A DNA stretch of 64,000 bases from Prunus persica (GCF_000346465.2 NC_034014.1:30327777-30391776); one strand, 5' to 3'; positions 1 through 12,720 are shown, counted from the stretch's first letter. Numbers and translations are program-made. The notes: a model not told the origin generated them from the letters alone.

Positions 1-3000
1 CTCATACGGATTTGGTCAAGAGCAATGATCTCAAAGATCTTCTGCCATACGGTTTTGCTATTCATCATGCTGGGTTGAACAGGGCTGACCGCCAACTGGT
101 TGAGGATCTCTTTGCTGATGGGCATGTACAAGTTTTGGTTTCCACAGCAACCCTTGCTTGGGGTGTGAATCTTCCAGCTCACACTGTGATAATCAAGGGG
201 ACCCAGATCTATGATCCAGAAAAGGGAGCATGGACTGAACTAAGTCCTCTGGACGTTATGCAGATGTTGGGGCGTGCAGGAAGACCTCAGTTTGATTCTT
301 ATGGAGAAGGAATTATCATTACTGGCCACAATGAACTACAATACTATCTTTCTTTGATGAACCAACAACTTCCTATTGAAAGTCAATTTGTCTCCAAATT
401 GGCAGATCAACTGAATGCTGAAATTGTTCTTGGAACTGTTCAAAATGCTAGAGAAGCTTGCAGTTGGTTAGGATACACTTACTTGTATATTCGCATGTTA
501 CGTAATCCTACACTCTATGGTTTGGAAGCTGATGTTCTCAAAAGAGATATTACGTTGGAGGAGAGACGAGCTGATTTGGTAAGCATCACTTCACTTTAGC
601 ATTTTGTTTTTGATTTTGTCAAGTTGTCATTTTCGTTGCTCTGCCCGAATTAGTAATGGTAATGCATAACCATTCTCTTAATTACACAAGATGACAAACA
701 AGTGCATGCCAATTGAGTAAGTTTACGGACAGGTTCACAGATAAAAACAGACATATTAGGTGCTTGATATATTAAAAATATGTCAAAATATTGGTGGTAG
801 GAATTTGTTTTGTCCGTTTCTATTAGATATTATATGGCATTTGAGTCTATGCGACCATAGTCTTGATATATGTAATCTTTAATTCTTCTTAGTATAAGTT
901 AATTTAACTGTGTGCTTGCTGGTTTTGTATCTGGTTTCCCTTTGTTGGCCGTCCTGTTCTTGTCGTTGGTGTGGTACTTTTGCATCGTTCATTTGTATTC
1001 CTTCATTTTGTATTTCTTATGGACGTCTCATGTTGTCTTCAACATTTTCATTTTTGCAGATCCATTCTGCTGCAACCATCTTGGACAAGAGCAATTTGAT
1101 TAAGTACGACAGAAAAAGTGGATATTTCCAGGTTACAGACTTGGGTCGTATTGCAAGCTATTACTATATAACTCATGGAACAATATCCACATATAACGAA
1201 CATTTGAAGCCCACGATGGGGGATATTGAGCTTTGCCGATTGTTCTCACTCAGTGAGGAATTCAAGTATGTTACTGTGCGGCAGGATGAAAAGATGGAGC
1301 TAGTAAAGCTTTTGGATCGTGTTCCCATTCCTGTCAAGGAAAGCCTGGAAGAGCCCAGTGCCAAGATTAATGTTTTGCTGCAAGCATATATTTCACAGCT
1401 GAAGCTTGAGGGGCTTTCATTGACATCTGATATGGTTTACATTACTCAGGTTTGTCTTAGTAGTTTCGTGCTATTTTTTTGTTTGTTATTTGGGATACAG
1501 TTGTGAATGCACGCAGTTTGCTCTAGTTTTTGTTCATTTGTTTCTCTCTTTTCCTGTTATTCATTTGTCTGAATTTTTTTTGGTCTTTGTTTTCTTCAGA
1601 GTGCGGGGCGTCTCCTACGAGCTCTTTTCGAGATTGTTTTGAAACGAGGGTGGGCTCAACTAGCAGAAAAGGCTTTGAACTTGTGTAAAATGGTTAACAA
1701 GAAGATGTGGAGTGTCCAAACACCTCTTCGCCAATTCAATGGTATTACAAATGATATTTTGATGAAGTTGGAGAAGAAAGATTTGGCCTGGGATAGGTAT
1801 TATGACCTCTCTTCACAGGAGCTAGGGGAGCTTATTCGTATGCCAAGGATGGGAAGAGCACTTCATAAGTTCATCCACCAGTTCCCCAAATTAAACCTGG
1901 CAGCCCATGTGCAGCCAATTACTCGCACTGTATTGAGGGTTGAGCTGACTATAACACCAGACTTTCAATGGGAGGACAAAGTACATGGATATGTGGAGCC
2001 GTTTTGGGTAATAGTGGAGGATAATGATGGTGAATATGTTCTTCATCATGAATATTTTCTGCTGAAGAAGCAGTACATTGATGAGGACCATACTTTGAAC
2101 TTTACAGTGCCAATTTATGAGCCCCTTCCGCCTCAATACTTCATTCGTGTTGTGTCTGATAGGTGGCTTGGGTCACAGACTGTTTTACCTGTTTCTTTCA
2201 GACACCTCATCTTGCCGGAGAAGTATCCTCCACCTACTGAGTTATTGGACTTGCAACCACTTCCTGTGACTGCATTAAGGAATCCGTTATATGAAGCCCT
2301 GTATCAAGATTTTAAGCATTTTAATCCTGTCCAGACTCAGGTCTTCACTGTTTTGTATAATTCAGATGACAATGTCTTAGTTGCTGCACCAACAGGGAGT
2401 GGGAAGACCATATGTGCAGAGTTTGCTGTACTGAGAAATCATCAAAAGGGGTCTGATAGTGTCATGCGCGTTGTGTATATTGCACCTATTGAAGCTCTTG
2501 CTAAGGAACGTTATCGTGACTGGGAGAAGAAGTTTGGAAAGGGTCTGAAACTGCGCATCGAATTATTAACAGGGGAAACAGCAACAGACGCAAAACTGCT
2601 TGAGAAAGGTCAGATTATCATCAGCACTCCAGAGAAATGGGATGCTTTATCCCGCCGCTGGAAACAGAGGAAGCCTGTTCAACAGGTCAGTCTTTTTATT
2701 ATAGATGAACTCCACTTGATTGGTGGTCAGGGTGGTCCCATCTTGGAGGTAATAGTCTCTAGAATGAGATACATAGCCAGTCTATCTGAGAACAAGATTC
2801 GTATTGTGGCTCTGTCAACTTCTCTTGCAAATGCAAAGGATCTTGGAGAATGGATAGGAGCTAGCTCTCATGGCCTTTTCAATTTTCCTCCTGGTGTGCG
2901 CCCAGTGCCTCTGGAAATACACATTCAGGGGGTGGACTTAGCCAATTTTGAAGCAAGGATGCAAGCAATGGCAAAACCCACATACACTGCAATTGTCCAA

Positions 3001-4791
3001 CATGCCAAGAATGGGAAACCGGCTCTTGTGTATGTTCCTACAAGGAAACATGTCCGGCTAACTGCTATAGATCTGATGACTTACTCAACTGCAGACGGTG
3101 GGGAGAAATCGTCGTTTATGTTGCGGCCTGTAGAGGACATAGAGCCTTTCGTTGAAAGAATTAGTGATGAAATTTTGAGAGGCACTTTGCGCAATGGAGT
3201 GGGCTACTTGCATGAAGGATTAACCAGTTTGGATCAAGAGGTTGTGTCACAGCTTTTTGAAGCTGGGTGGATTCAAGTGTGTGTCATGAGCAGTTCAATG
3301 TGTTGGGGTGTGTCATTGTCAGCCCATTTGGTGGTTGTGATGGGAACCCAATATTATGATGGCCGGGAAAATGTTCACACTGATTACCCTGTTACTGATC
3401 TATTGCAGATGATGGGTCATGCCAGTCGACCTCTGCTAGATAATTCTGGGAAATGTGTCATCCTCTGCCATGCACCTCGCAAAGAATACTACAAGAAGTT
3501 CCTTTACGAAGCATTCCCTGTTGAAAGCCATTTGCACCATTACCTACATGATAATCTTAATGCAGAAGTTGTTTCTGGAATAATTGAGAACAAGCAAGAT
3601 GCTGTTGATTACCTTACCTGGACCTTCTTGTACAGGAGGCTCACACAAAATCCCAACTATTACAATCTTCAGGGAGTTACTCAGCGGCATCTTTCTGATC
3701 ATCTCTCAGAGCTTGTTGAAAATACACTGACTGACTTGGAAGCCAGCAAGTGTGTTGCTATTGAGGATGACATGGACCTTTCTTCTTTGAATCTTGGCAT
3801 GATAGCTGCATATTATTATACCAATTATACTACCATTGAGCGTTTCAGTTCTTCCTTAACTTCGAAAACAAAGATGAAGGGTCTTCTTGAGATTCTAACT
3901 CATGCTTCAGAGTATTCACAACTTCCTATACGACCTGGGGAGGAAGAGGTGCTTCGAAGGCTAATTAACCACCAGAGGTTTTCCTTTGAGAATCCGAAAT
4001 GCACAGATCCTCATGTTAAAGCAAATGCTCTGCTTCAGGCCCACTTCGCAAGGCAACATCTGGGTGGGAACCTAGCATTGGACCAGCGAGAGGTGATCAT
4101 TTCTGCAAGTCGGTTGCTTCAGGCAATGGTTGATGTCATTTCCAGCAGTGGCTGGCTAAGCCTTGCGATATTAGCCATGGAAGTCAGCCAGATGGTGACT
4201 CAGGGAATGTGGGAGCGCGACTCGATGCTTCTACAGCTACCTCACTTCACAAAGGAGTTGGCAAAGAGATGCCAAGAAAATCCTGGAAAGAGTATAGAGA
4301 CAGTATTTGATTTGTTTGAGATGGATGATGATGAGAGGCGAGAGCTACTCCAGATGTCAGATAAGCAGTTGTTGGATATTGCATTATTTTGCAACCGGTT
4401 TCCCAACATTGATCTGACACATGAGGTTCAGAATAGTGATAATATAAGGGCCGGGGGAGAGATCAGTCTGCAAGTCACTCTTGAGCGTGACCTTGAGGGG
4501 AGGACAGAGGTGGGCACAGTTAATGCTCCGAGATATCCAAAGGCCAAAGAGGAGGGGTGGTGGCTTGTAGTTGGGGATACCAAGACTAATTCATTGCTTG
4601 CCATCAAGAGATTTTCCTTTCAAAGGAGGACAAAGGTGAAGCTTGAATTTGCTGCTCCTGCAGAAGCCGGAGAGAAGAATTATATCCTTTATTTCATGTG
4701 TGATTCATATTTGGGATGTGATCAGGAATATGAGTTCACTGTTGATGTTAAAGATGCAGCAGGGCCTGATGAGGACAGTGGGGGAGAATGA
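1..4791 (+). CDS. BRR2: BRR2 (U5 snRNP 200-kDa helicase), 3' part, truncated by window edge
   Basis: Exons 1..578 (first full codon at 3), 1060..1449 and 1600..4791 join in phase 0, with GT-AG introns, to give 1,385 residues ending at TGA 4789-4791. Brr2 is the Ski2-like DExH ATPase of the U5 snRNP that unwinds U4/U6 for spliceosome activation in the nucleus. The first exon carries the end of the N-terminal helicase cassette ([14 protein letters not shown], then QMLGRAGRP, motif VI), followed by winged-helix and first Sec63 sequence. The third exon holds the second cassette, with Walker A APTGSGKT near 2388-2414, box II DELH near 2705, STS motif III near 2815 and second Sec63 domain to the end. 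Brr2 proteins are about 2,170 residues, so roughly 780 N-terminal residues lie outside. In the second cassette motif VI reads GHASRP, lacking the first arginine, consistent with this cassette being a regulatory pseudo-helicase. The 3.2-kb uninterrupted last exon is long, but flanking introns rule out a retrocopy. Confidence 0.95.
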
Positions 4792-5568
4792 GAGAGATGT
4801 TTATTAGATTCTGAATATTTTGCTTGTTTCTGAATATGTTTTTAATTCCCGCTGTTTCTAGAAGAATTATATGTTTCTAATTCCCTCTGATGATGAAAGT
4901 ACAGTACAGTATTGGAATGGCTCATAATCATATCATATGTTCCTTCTTTTCCTTCTGCGTTGTCATTTGTCATGTTACATAAATCTGGGAAAGAGTGTCT
5001 GAGCAGCTGCTGCTTTCCATTCTCTCTGTTTTTTCTCTATTGAATTGAATATTCCTTTTGGCCTTTGTGTTTTACTTGTTTCTGCACGAAGTGGTGTGGC
5101 CGTGAAAGGAATTTATCAATCTTATAATAAACACATTGCAAAACTTAGCTTGCTTCCGATTTTGGTGAACAGGTTGCAGCAACCTGTAAATTGTAATGCC
5201 TCCATTTTTTTTCTTTCCAGTTTGTGCCGAGTCTATAATATTCTTCTTTGGGTTTTTATGAAACTAACCCGTTGACAATGAAGGAAAAAAAACGCAAAAA
5301 CCTCCTCACATCAGTCTAGAACTATTTGAACAGATAATTAGGAAGGATTTATTGACACTTGAAAATTGAGTTTCGTTTTACACATGCATGATGAAGAAAA
5401 CTAAACACTTCCCAGTAGTGGATGGAACAATATCTGAATGGACCCAAAAAAAAGAAAGATATCCCAACAGTGGATACATCATGCATGCATAATATGAAAC
5501 GGGAAATACAACCAAAATTGAAATACAAGAATGGACAGGACAAATGATCAAATGATCAAATGATTGGA
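4792..5568. other. Convergent intergenic: BRR2 3' UTR and LEA-gene 3' UTR
   Basis: AT-rich sequence between two convergent stop codons. It should contain both 3' untranslated regions. Short ORFs here show no family resemblance or codon structure. No repeat or RNA gene was recognised. Confidence 0.6.
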
Positions 5569-6154
5569 TCAGTTCTTGTTCTTGGTATTCATGCTCTTCT
5601 TGACCTGCTCTGCGTTCTCTTTAACGAACTCTTTCGATTCTTCGGTCTTGCCCACTACCGTGTCTGCGGCCTTCTGGGCTGTGCCCTTAGCTTGGCTCCA
5701 TGCGTCTTGCGCTGTCTGCTTTGCTTTCTCAGACACATCTTGTGCTGTTGCAGACACCTTGCCAGCCATGTCTTTGGTCGTCTGGGTTACCTGCATTCAC
5801 ACCATGAAATTAAATGACAACCTAGGGCCTGCAACCGATACATATAAAGAAATAAAAAAAGATAAAGAAAAAAAACAGAGACTTGTCGTTTACATTTTCA
5901 GCAGCATTCCTAGCTTCATTGGCTACTGAAGCTGCGTCTTGCTGTGATGAACTTGCCTATGATCAATCATGAACCATAAAATTAATTAAACATGTAGAAA
6001 TTGGTGAAATATTCGATTCGAGTAGAGAGCAAATTGAACTTACTTGAATACGTCTTGGGGCAGTAGCCAAAAAAATCCTAGGAGTTGTTGAAGCGGCGTT
6101 CCTTGCAACATGGCCAAATTTCAAGAGGCTGGTAAAAAGAGTTAGGTTTGCCAT
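5569..6154 (-). CDS. Small LEA group-4-like protein with organelle-type N-terminus
   Basis: Minus-strand exons 6154..6044, 5956..5894 and 5790..5569 join in phase 0 (37, 21 and 73 codons plus stop) to give 131 residues. The start is ATG 6154; an upstream in-frame extension is unlikely because the downstream sequence MANLTLFTSLLKFGHVARNA looks like a mitochondrial presequence (basic, hydroxylated, no acidic residues). The remainder is an alanine/lysine/glutamate-rich amphipathic repeat with 11-mer-like units such as KAKQTAQDAWSQAKGTAQKA, typical of LEA_4 (group 3/4) proteins that protect membranes and enzymes during desiccation. Family: plant mitochondrial LEA; exact ortholog not known. A TATA box lies about 80 bp upstream. 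Mitochondrial rather than plastid location is inferred from composition only. Confidence 0.8.
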
Positions 6155-6230
6155 CTTCGTCTTATTAATTATTTGCTTCTTTTTTCTTTTCTTGTATTGA
6201 AATTTGAAAGATGACATTGTAAGAAGCAGA

Positions 6231-6238
6231 GTATATAA
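6231..6238 (-). promoter_or_regulatory. TATA box of the LEA gene
   Basis: On the minus strand the sequence reads CTTTATATACTC, centred about 80 bp upstream of the ATG at 6154. That spacing suits a short 5' leader. No other candidate TATA is nearer. Confidence 0.5.
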
Positions 6239-7583
6239 AGAAGCAAGAGAACTCAGATAGGGTCCTGTCGTGCAGCATGGAGAGTATTTTGCGCTGATAT
6301 GATTGGTTAGAAGACTGTCTTTTAACGGTCAAACAGACCCAGTATTATAGGACATACAGTTAATTAGCAATGGGATTCATTGTCACTAACACTAAATTAG
6401 TCTGACTAATAATAATACTTAAGGTGTTGGTTCACTGGTGGTGAGATTATTTTAACATCCTTGGCATCACTGGATAGATCGATCATCCTCTTAATCTTAA
6501 CCCTTCCCCATTAATATAGTTGTTACAATACATTAAACCATTCAATTAACAGTTGAAGCTGATCTGAGACATGATTTAGTACAGAGACTACTAGAAAGAC
6601 GATCCTTATCTATGAAATATTACAAAAATTCTCATGTATGGACGTCCGGACATTATTATTGTGTGGACGTTAAGTATTTTATATTATCCCTCCCTTCTTT
6701 CTTCCCTGTTTACAATGACAGCACGTACATAGGTGAAAAGAGAGATGAAATTGATTTGTTGGCCTATGAATGTCATTCACAACAACGTACATGAAAAGAA
6801 AAGATGAAAAGATTGCTTGGGATCAAATGGTTCCTGGCATTAAAGCCTATGCTTGTTTCTTGCACAACGAGCTTTTTTAGGAATGTAAATTTATAAATGA
6901 TGCGTCTACTCTAATATGAAAGGACCAAACTGTTGACATAAAGGATTGAATCTTTCTTGATTTGATTTATTGATCTGATTTGATTATTATGATGATATTC
7001 TATTAGTAATATTCAAGGTTGAATCAAGTAATTAATCTCCAATATCATTTTCTTGTCCTGATTATCTCTAGATTTGACTGTCCAAATCTTTTGATTCATA
7101 ATTTACTGGGATTGTCCTCGTCAGCCAGCTGTAAATTTTATTTCTAATGAAAATATTCATGTACATTATGCCTCGACCACGACGGATGGATACACTCATT
7201 GTACATTTGATTTCAAAAAGCTAGCTAGCTTACCTAGGCTAGGGTTGCCCCATCGCTTTGTAATGTTTTGGAATTTCTTGATGAACCAAACCACAATTAT
7301 TTCGGATCTGTTAAATCAATTTCCAGAGTATAATTAATAATCGAGTGGGATAAGGGTCCACACGTAGGTTTAATTAGTATTGAACACACAAAACTTAAAA
7401 CTATTGGAGCAAGAAATAATGTCGAAGATATACCATAATTAGTATTATGAGAATTGTGCACAATCCGACATGAAAGGAAAATTCCTGAATCCGACACTAT
7501 ACGTACATACCTTTTGAAATAAAGTCATATATATATATATCAGTCTATATATTAAGGGCTACATTGACTAATTACTTTCGAAG
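6239..7583. other. Divergent intergenic region between LEA and WAK-like genes
   Basis: About 1.3 kb of AT-rich DNA shared by the promoters of the leftward LEA gene and the rightward receptor kinase. A short (AT)n tract lies near 7530-7542, just before the kinase leader. Nothing coding was recognised. Confidence 0.5.
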
Positions 7584-9853
7584 ATGAAGAAGATGAAAAA
7601 ACAGAAAATGACGATGGTGATGGTGATGATGGTTTGCTTGACAGCGGCAAACGTAGCACGTGGGCAACCGAAGCCCGGGTGCTCAGGCAGCTGTGGCAAT
7701 CTCACCAACATCCCCTACCCTTTCGGCACATCTCTAGAATGCTCTTTCGACGAAACCTTTGTGATTTCTTGCAACGACACCACATATCAAAATGGAGGCC
7801 ATCACAAACAAGCATACTTCCCCAACAGCTTCATACCCATCACCAACATATCACTCAGAGATCACGAATTGCGAGTGTCCGGTCCCATCGCCCGAGACTG
7901 TTACTACGCAGACAACGAGGAGTACGACCGCCACGCCGAGGTTGTCATGCAAACTAACTCCAAATTTCCAGTCTCAAGCAAGCGCAACGTGTTGGTCGCT
8001 ATCGGGTGCGAAGCAATCGGGGCCATCGAAAGCCCGATAAATTACGATGCCTTGTTGAATAATGCAAACTTGAGCAGCTCCTCCGTGGGGAGGATGAGAG
8101 CTGGATGCTTGTCACTTTGCAGCCGAGTAGAGGAAGTGAAGAATGGGACTTGCTCTGGAGCTGGGTGTTGCCAGATATCCATAGCAGACGGCGTCATAGA
8201 TTATTCTCTCATGGCTGAAAACTTGTTCAACCATTCCGACTTCAACCCCTGCGATTATTCTTTCGTTGTGGAAGTGGGCGCCTACAGCTTTTCGTCTCTT
8301 GATCTTGTAGACCTGCAGAAGAGAGAGTCTTTTCCTGTGGTGCTCGATTGGGCTGTCGGGAATTACCAGTCTTGTGAACAAGTCAACGACAGCAGTACTG
8401 CATGCCAGTCAAGGCATAGCGAATGCTACAATTCAACCAACGGCCCTGGCTATCGCTGCAAATGCCTGGAGGGTTTTCAAGGCAACCCTTACCTCGTTGA
8501 TGGCTGCCAAGATATTAACGAGTGCGAGATTCGGAACCTCTGCGTTAGCCAAGCGACATGCCACAACAACGTTGGAGGAGTAGAATGCCATTGTCCGAAG
8601 GGACACATTGGAGACGGCTTGACAAGTGGAAAAGGTTGCATCCTAAAAGATGATAAATATCTAAGATTTGCTATTCCAATGGGTACGTAATTAAGTTTCT
8701 TAATCTTAATTATGTTCGTCATTTGTTAATTCACGAGTATAATATAAATATATATATGTGTATATAAAATAACATTGTATTTACTTGCTGCTCAGGTTTT
8801 TGCCTATGCCTTTTGGCGGTTCTTATAGGAGGTTTGTGGATCTACTGGGGACTAAAGAGAAGAAGGTTCATGAAGCTCAAAGAGAAATTCTTTAGACAAA
8901 ACGGTGGCCTTCTGTTACAACAACAGCTCTCTGATCATAAAGGATCCATTGAGATGATTAAAATTTTTACTGCAGAGGAGCTCAAGAGGGCAACCAAGAA
9001 CTATGATGAGAGTATGGTGCTTGGCCAAGGAAGTTTTGGAACAGTTTACAAAGGAACTCTGCTAGATAACAAGGTGGTTGCCATTAAGAAGTCCAAAGTC
9101 TGCGACAAGAATCAAATCGAGACTTTCATTAATGAGATGATTGTGCTTTCTCGAGTCAACCATCGCAATGTCGTCAAGCTTTTAGGTTGTTGTTTGGAGA
9201 CAGAAGTGCCCCTGCTCGTTTATGAGTTCATCACAAACGGGACACTTTACAGCCACATCCATGACAGGAGCCAAGATTCTTGCTCAGCACTTTCATGGCA
9301 AATGCGTCTTAAAATTGCAACAGAAATTGCAGGGGCACTTGCCTACTTGCACTCTGAAACTTGTATACCTATCATACACAGAGATGTCAAGACTGCAAAC
9401 ATATTGTTGGACGAGGATTACATAGCAAAGATGTCTGACTTTGGAACTTCGAGGCTCATCCCGGTGGATGAAACTCAGTTGACAACGTTGGTGAGGGGAA
9501 CATTTGGATATTTGGATCCAGAATATTCTCAGAGCAGCCAGCTAACAGAAAAGAGTGATGTTTATAGTTTTGGGGTTGTTTTGGTGGAGCTACTAACGGC
9601 TAAGCAGGTAATTTCTTTTGCAAGGCCAGAGCGCGAAAGAAATCTAGCAATATATTTTGTTTCTCAAATGAATGCAGATCGTTTGCTTGAAATTCTTGAC
9701 GATCAAGTCCCCCTCAATGAAGAAATCATCGAGCAGCTAAGGGAAGTTGCTGACCTTGCAAGTAAGTGTTTGAGGATGAGAGGAGAGGAAAGACCTGCTA
9801 TGAAGGATGTCACGGCAGAGTTAGAAAGAATAATGAATAATCTAGTTAATTAA
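7584..9853 (+). CDS. Wall-associated kinase-like receptor kinase (WAK/WAKL)
   Basis: Exons 7584..8682 and 8796..9853 (phase 1 junction, G|GT) encode 718 residues. A hydrophobic signal peptide occupies about residues 9-27. The ectodomain has a GUB_WAK galacturonan-binding region (CSGSCGNLTNIPYPFG), many cysteines and an EGF-Ca-like repeat (DINECE...C..NVGGVECHCPKG). One TM segment opens exon 2 (FCLCLLAVLIGGLWIYWGL). The cytoplasmic Ser/Thr kinase has GQGSFG at about 443, catalytic Lys in VAIKK near 464, HRDVKTAN at 561 and DFG at 581, plus activation loop GTFGYLDPEY, so it should be active. WAKs sense pectin at the plasma membrane. The start is ambiguous: four in-frame ATGs lie within the first 16 codons. 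The C-terminus stops soon after the kinase fold (ERIMNNLVN), shorter than many WAKs. Confidence 0.92.
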
Positions 9854-10448
9854 TACTAATTAGATATAAACTTAAGTCTCTAATGATCTATGTTTTCTGT
9901 TTAGGCAACTTAGCTCCTTTTTGAGGAGTTGATGTTTAACTGTTTAGTTAGCTAGGCCACTTAATATATGCTTCCTGTATTGTATGTTTCCGACCAGCTT
10001 TTGTGTTTCATTTTCCTCATGATCTCATCTCTCACATGAATGAGCTCTGTTTTGTAATTAGCTCTGTATCATGAATGATCAATTGATCAAACATTCTGAA
10101 ATTGAGTTTATGTTTATTTGTTGATCTTGTCTTGAGGAAACCTGCATCATCAATTCCTCAGTACGATCCATTCATTTTCAGAGGCATCGAAATCACGTTC
10201 GAAAGCGAAACTACCAACACGAATAAATAACTCTACAAAATAGAATACCAAATTATAAAACCGACTTCTTGATGGATAAAAAAACAAACATTGTATCAAT
10301 TATTTCCACCCTCATATAATTTCATCATTAGTTAATAGTGATAGGGGATACCAACATTAGAAGCATCGAAAAAAATCTATACTATAAATAAATTACTGTT
10401 AAAACAAATAAGGAACATAACAGAAAAGGCTGAATCAAAATTCAACCA
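9854..10448. other. Convergent 3' flanks of WAK-like and RGP5-like genes
   Basis: AT-rich interval between two convergent stop codons, expected to hold both 3' UTRs. No further feature was recognised. Confidence 0.5.
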
Positions 10449-11504
10449 TTAAACTCCAGGTGAGCTGGATCCCACTGACTTCCAGAGCTTCACCCAATCC
10501 CCCATGGCATCAGCAGCACGAGCAAACATAGGATCTACCTTTCCCAACTGCTCCTTCACCGACTTTGCCATTTCGACAACACAGTCTTCGGCTGTAACAG
10601 CTGTTTGGGGTAACCTAACCGACTGAAAGAAAGGAACCACTTCCTCCATCAGCTTCACCCCTTCCCACTCTTTCTTCAAGCTTTCAATGGCATCACCTCT
10701 TTCCCTTCTCCATACATAAGGTATCCCACTTTTTACACCAAGTCCCAGGTGATCACATATAACCTTAACACACATTCCAGACCATATATCTTCCACTGTC
10801 TCCCACCTCAACTTTCCTTCCCCTGCCAACCTCAAAGCCGGGAACAAAGCTGGCCCCACAACCTCACGATTGAAAGCAATGTTGATACCACTTACAGGCA
10901 TTAAGGACCTCACTGGAACAGTCATTACAGCATCCACATATCGAGAATTCCTCTGCTCTGGCTTGAGGGCCTGTGTTGGTGCATCATAGTCTGCCAGATT
11001 AAGCCACAGTCCACATGATAGCGCACATGTAACCCCACTCCTCAGACTAAATGGGTAACCACGAACAAAATCTGCCCCTTTCCGATAAGGATCATAGAGT
11101 GTGTTAAAAAAGAAAGGGGTAGCTGGAGCTTGAAGATTGGCAATATGCTGTGCCACTACATCTACTAAATCACCATTTGTGTCCCTAGCGGGAATGCAAT
11201 CATCATCAATTGAGATAATATATTTTTTCCGAGATACTAGATAACCAAAGTACCTGCACGAGTAACCAGAGAAGAGAATGGAAGTGGAAGAGCCCACCAC
11301 TCGGTCTATGTCAGACTTAGTAAAGACATCCACATTAAACCCTTCCGGAATGTGGAGCTCCCCATTCATATCAGGGTCTTTGACAATAATCAGGTGGAAC
11401 TGGGAGAATACTGGTCTCCATTCATTCATGAATGGCTCCAGGTCGGAGTTGATTGCCGCAATCACGATGTCAACCTCATTATTGTTGATGCTTGTGTTAG
11501 ACAT
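10449..11504 (-). CDS. RGP5: Reversibly glycosylated polypeptide, RGP5 class (UDP-arabinopyranose mutase family)
   Basis: A single coding exon of 351 residues. ATG at 11504 is chosen; the frame extends two codons further upstream, but without another ATG. The family interconverts UDP-arabinopyranose and UDP-arabinofuranose at the Golgi/cytosol for cell-wall arabinans. Visible hallmarks are the DDD metal/UDP motif at residues 100-102 (SIDDDCIPA), FFFNTLYDPYRKGADFVRGY, the autoglycosylated arginine R155 in YPFSLRSG, and CVKVICDHLGLGVK. The N-terminus, SGYSCRYFGYL, LRSG rather than LREG, and the WRRERGDA segment place it in the RGP5 rather than the RGP1-3 class. From memory, class 5 members show little or no mutase activity alone and bind class 1/2 partners. 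The coding region is uninterrupted; introns, if any, lie in the leader. Confidence 0.93.
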   Translation of the reverse strand: MSNTSINNNEVDIVIAAINSDLEPFMNEWRPVFSQFHLIIVKDPDMNGELHIPEGFNVDVFTKSDIDRVVGSSTSILFSGYSCRYFGYLVSRKKYIISIDDDCIPARDTNGDLVDVVAQHIANLQAPATPFFFNTLYDPYRKGADFVRGYPFSLRSGVTCALSCGLWLNLADYDAPTQALKPEQRNSRYVDAVMTVPVRSLMPVSGINIAFNREVVGPALFPALRLAGEGKLRWETVEDIWSGMCVKVICDHLGLGVKSGIPYVWRRERGDAIESLKKEWEGVKLMEEVVPFFQSVRLPQTAVTAEDCVVEMAKSVKEQLGKVDPMFARAADAMGDWVKLWKSVGSSSPGV

Positions 11505-12624
11505 CTTCAAACAGGCGTTGAGAGAACAAGAAACAACAAAACTTGTGTGGCCTTGTTTAATTAAAGGACCTTTGCCTTCAAAATGTTATACAATGTGCTC
11601 ACACAACAACACCCAATCTCAAAACCTTTCAGAGCATCCTGCAATAGATACTTGAAGGTCAGAACTGAAGTGTGCCAAAAGCAGTTCAAGGGTTACAGGA
11701 AAGGCAGGACACTGGAAAATCTCAAACATAACTTACTGGTAGGAAAGACAGGGGTGAGGGTATGCCGAATATTAAGTGCCTGGATTAGTGAGAGGATTTC
11801 ATCTTTGCCAGTTGCTTTGAAGAGCTTCAAGACTTTCTCATTTAGCTTTCCAGCTCTCAGAGTTTTCTGCCATGAAATTGAGTGTTACTGTAAGACGTTC
11901 ATGTATACCAAATACGTAATTATAGAGGAAAGTAAAAGGGGTAAATAGAACGCTTAGAAAGGCAAAATGATGAAGGTATAGCAGCAAAAGTCAACAAATG
12001 TCCCAAAAGCCATATAGCAGCATAGAAGCCAGAAGTTAAAAACGACCACAGCACCAGACTACGAAAGAATAATATTCTGTTTTCTTTTGATTTGAAATGG
12101 AGCAGTGTTTGATCAAGTTGGGGTCCGGGGTAGGGGATGTCTTTTTCACTGTGCTAAATAAACTTTATCCATCAGTAATCAATCAATGGGAACAATTTTT
12201 TACAATATCTTGCAGCGTATTACAGAAATCTTGATCATTAATGTACAAGCAGTTCACATAGGTTCACGAGTGACCACGTGGACCCAGACGACAAACAGAT
12301 CCAATATATGCATTGACAAAATCATCAGATTCAAACAATAGAAACCCAAAAAGGTAGAAATCCCTATAAAGAATCAGACCCTTCCTCCTCTGATCTGAGC
12401 ACAAAAAACCCTAATCAAACAATCAAGCGAACCAAAGCAATCAAGTAACTTTGAATAACATACACCCAACCACCATTGGTTAACATGAAAAGTCTCAAAA
12501 TTTATTATCGCACCAAATCAAGCCTGGCCGGTTCCCCATAACAGAAAGCAACCCATCTGGCGCCTCAAAGAAATTAAGAACAAGCATAGCAATTCATGTT
12601 AGCTGAATTAGAAAATAGAGGAAG

Positions 12625-12673
<49 letters not shown>

Positions 12674-12720
12674 CAGGAAGAGATCGATGAGAATGTGTTC
12701 AGGGAGAGTTGAGAGATCGG
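11505..12720 (-). other. Probable spliced 5' leader and promoter of the RGP5-like gene
   Basis: On the minus strand plausible 3' splice sites precede the ATG (for example ATTGCAG near 11645 and GGCAG near 11870), and a GTAAGT-type donor lies near 11735, suggesting one or more 5' UTR introns. A GGTACT donor-like site sits just upstream of the CT tract near 12672. Without transcript data the exact exons are uncertain. Confidence 0.35.
12629..12670. repeat. (AG)21 microsatellite in RGP5 leader/promoter
   Basis: A perfect 42-bp AG dinucleotide run, reading (CT)21 on the RGP5-like gene's own strand. CT tracts are common in plant 5' leaders. Confidence 0.95.

Noticed and set aside
910..1506. 198-codon ORF in BRR2.
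   Set aside because: Only 1060-1449 is exon; the rest is intron translated by chance.
1600..4791. Possible processed retrocopy of BRR2 because of a 3.2-kb intronless stretch.
   Set aside because: Two introns with proper GT-AG borders immediately precede it in the same gene, and long terminal exons are normal for plant BRR2.
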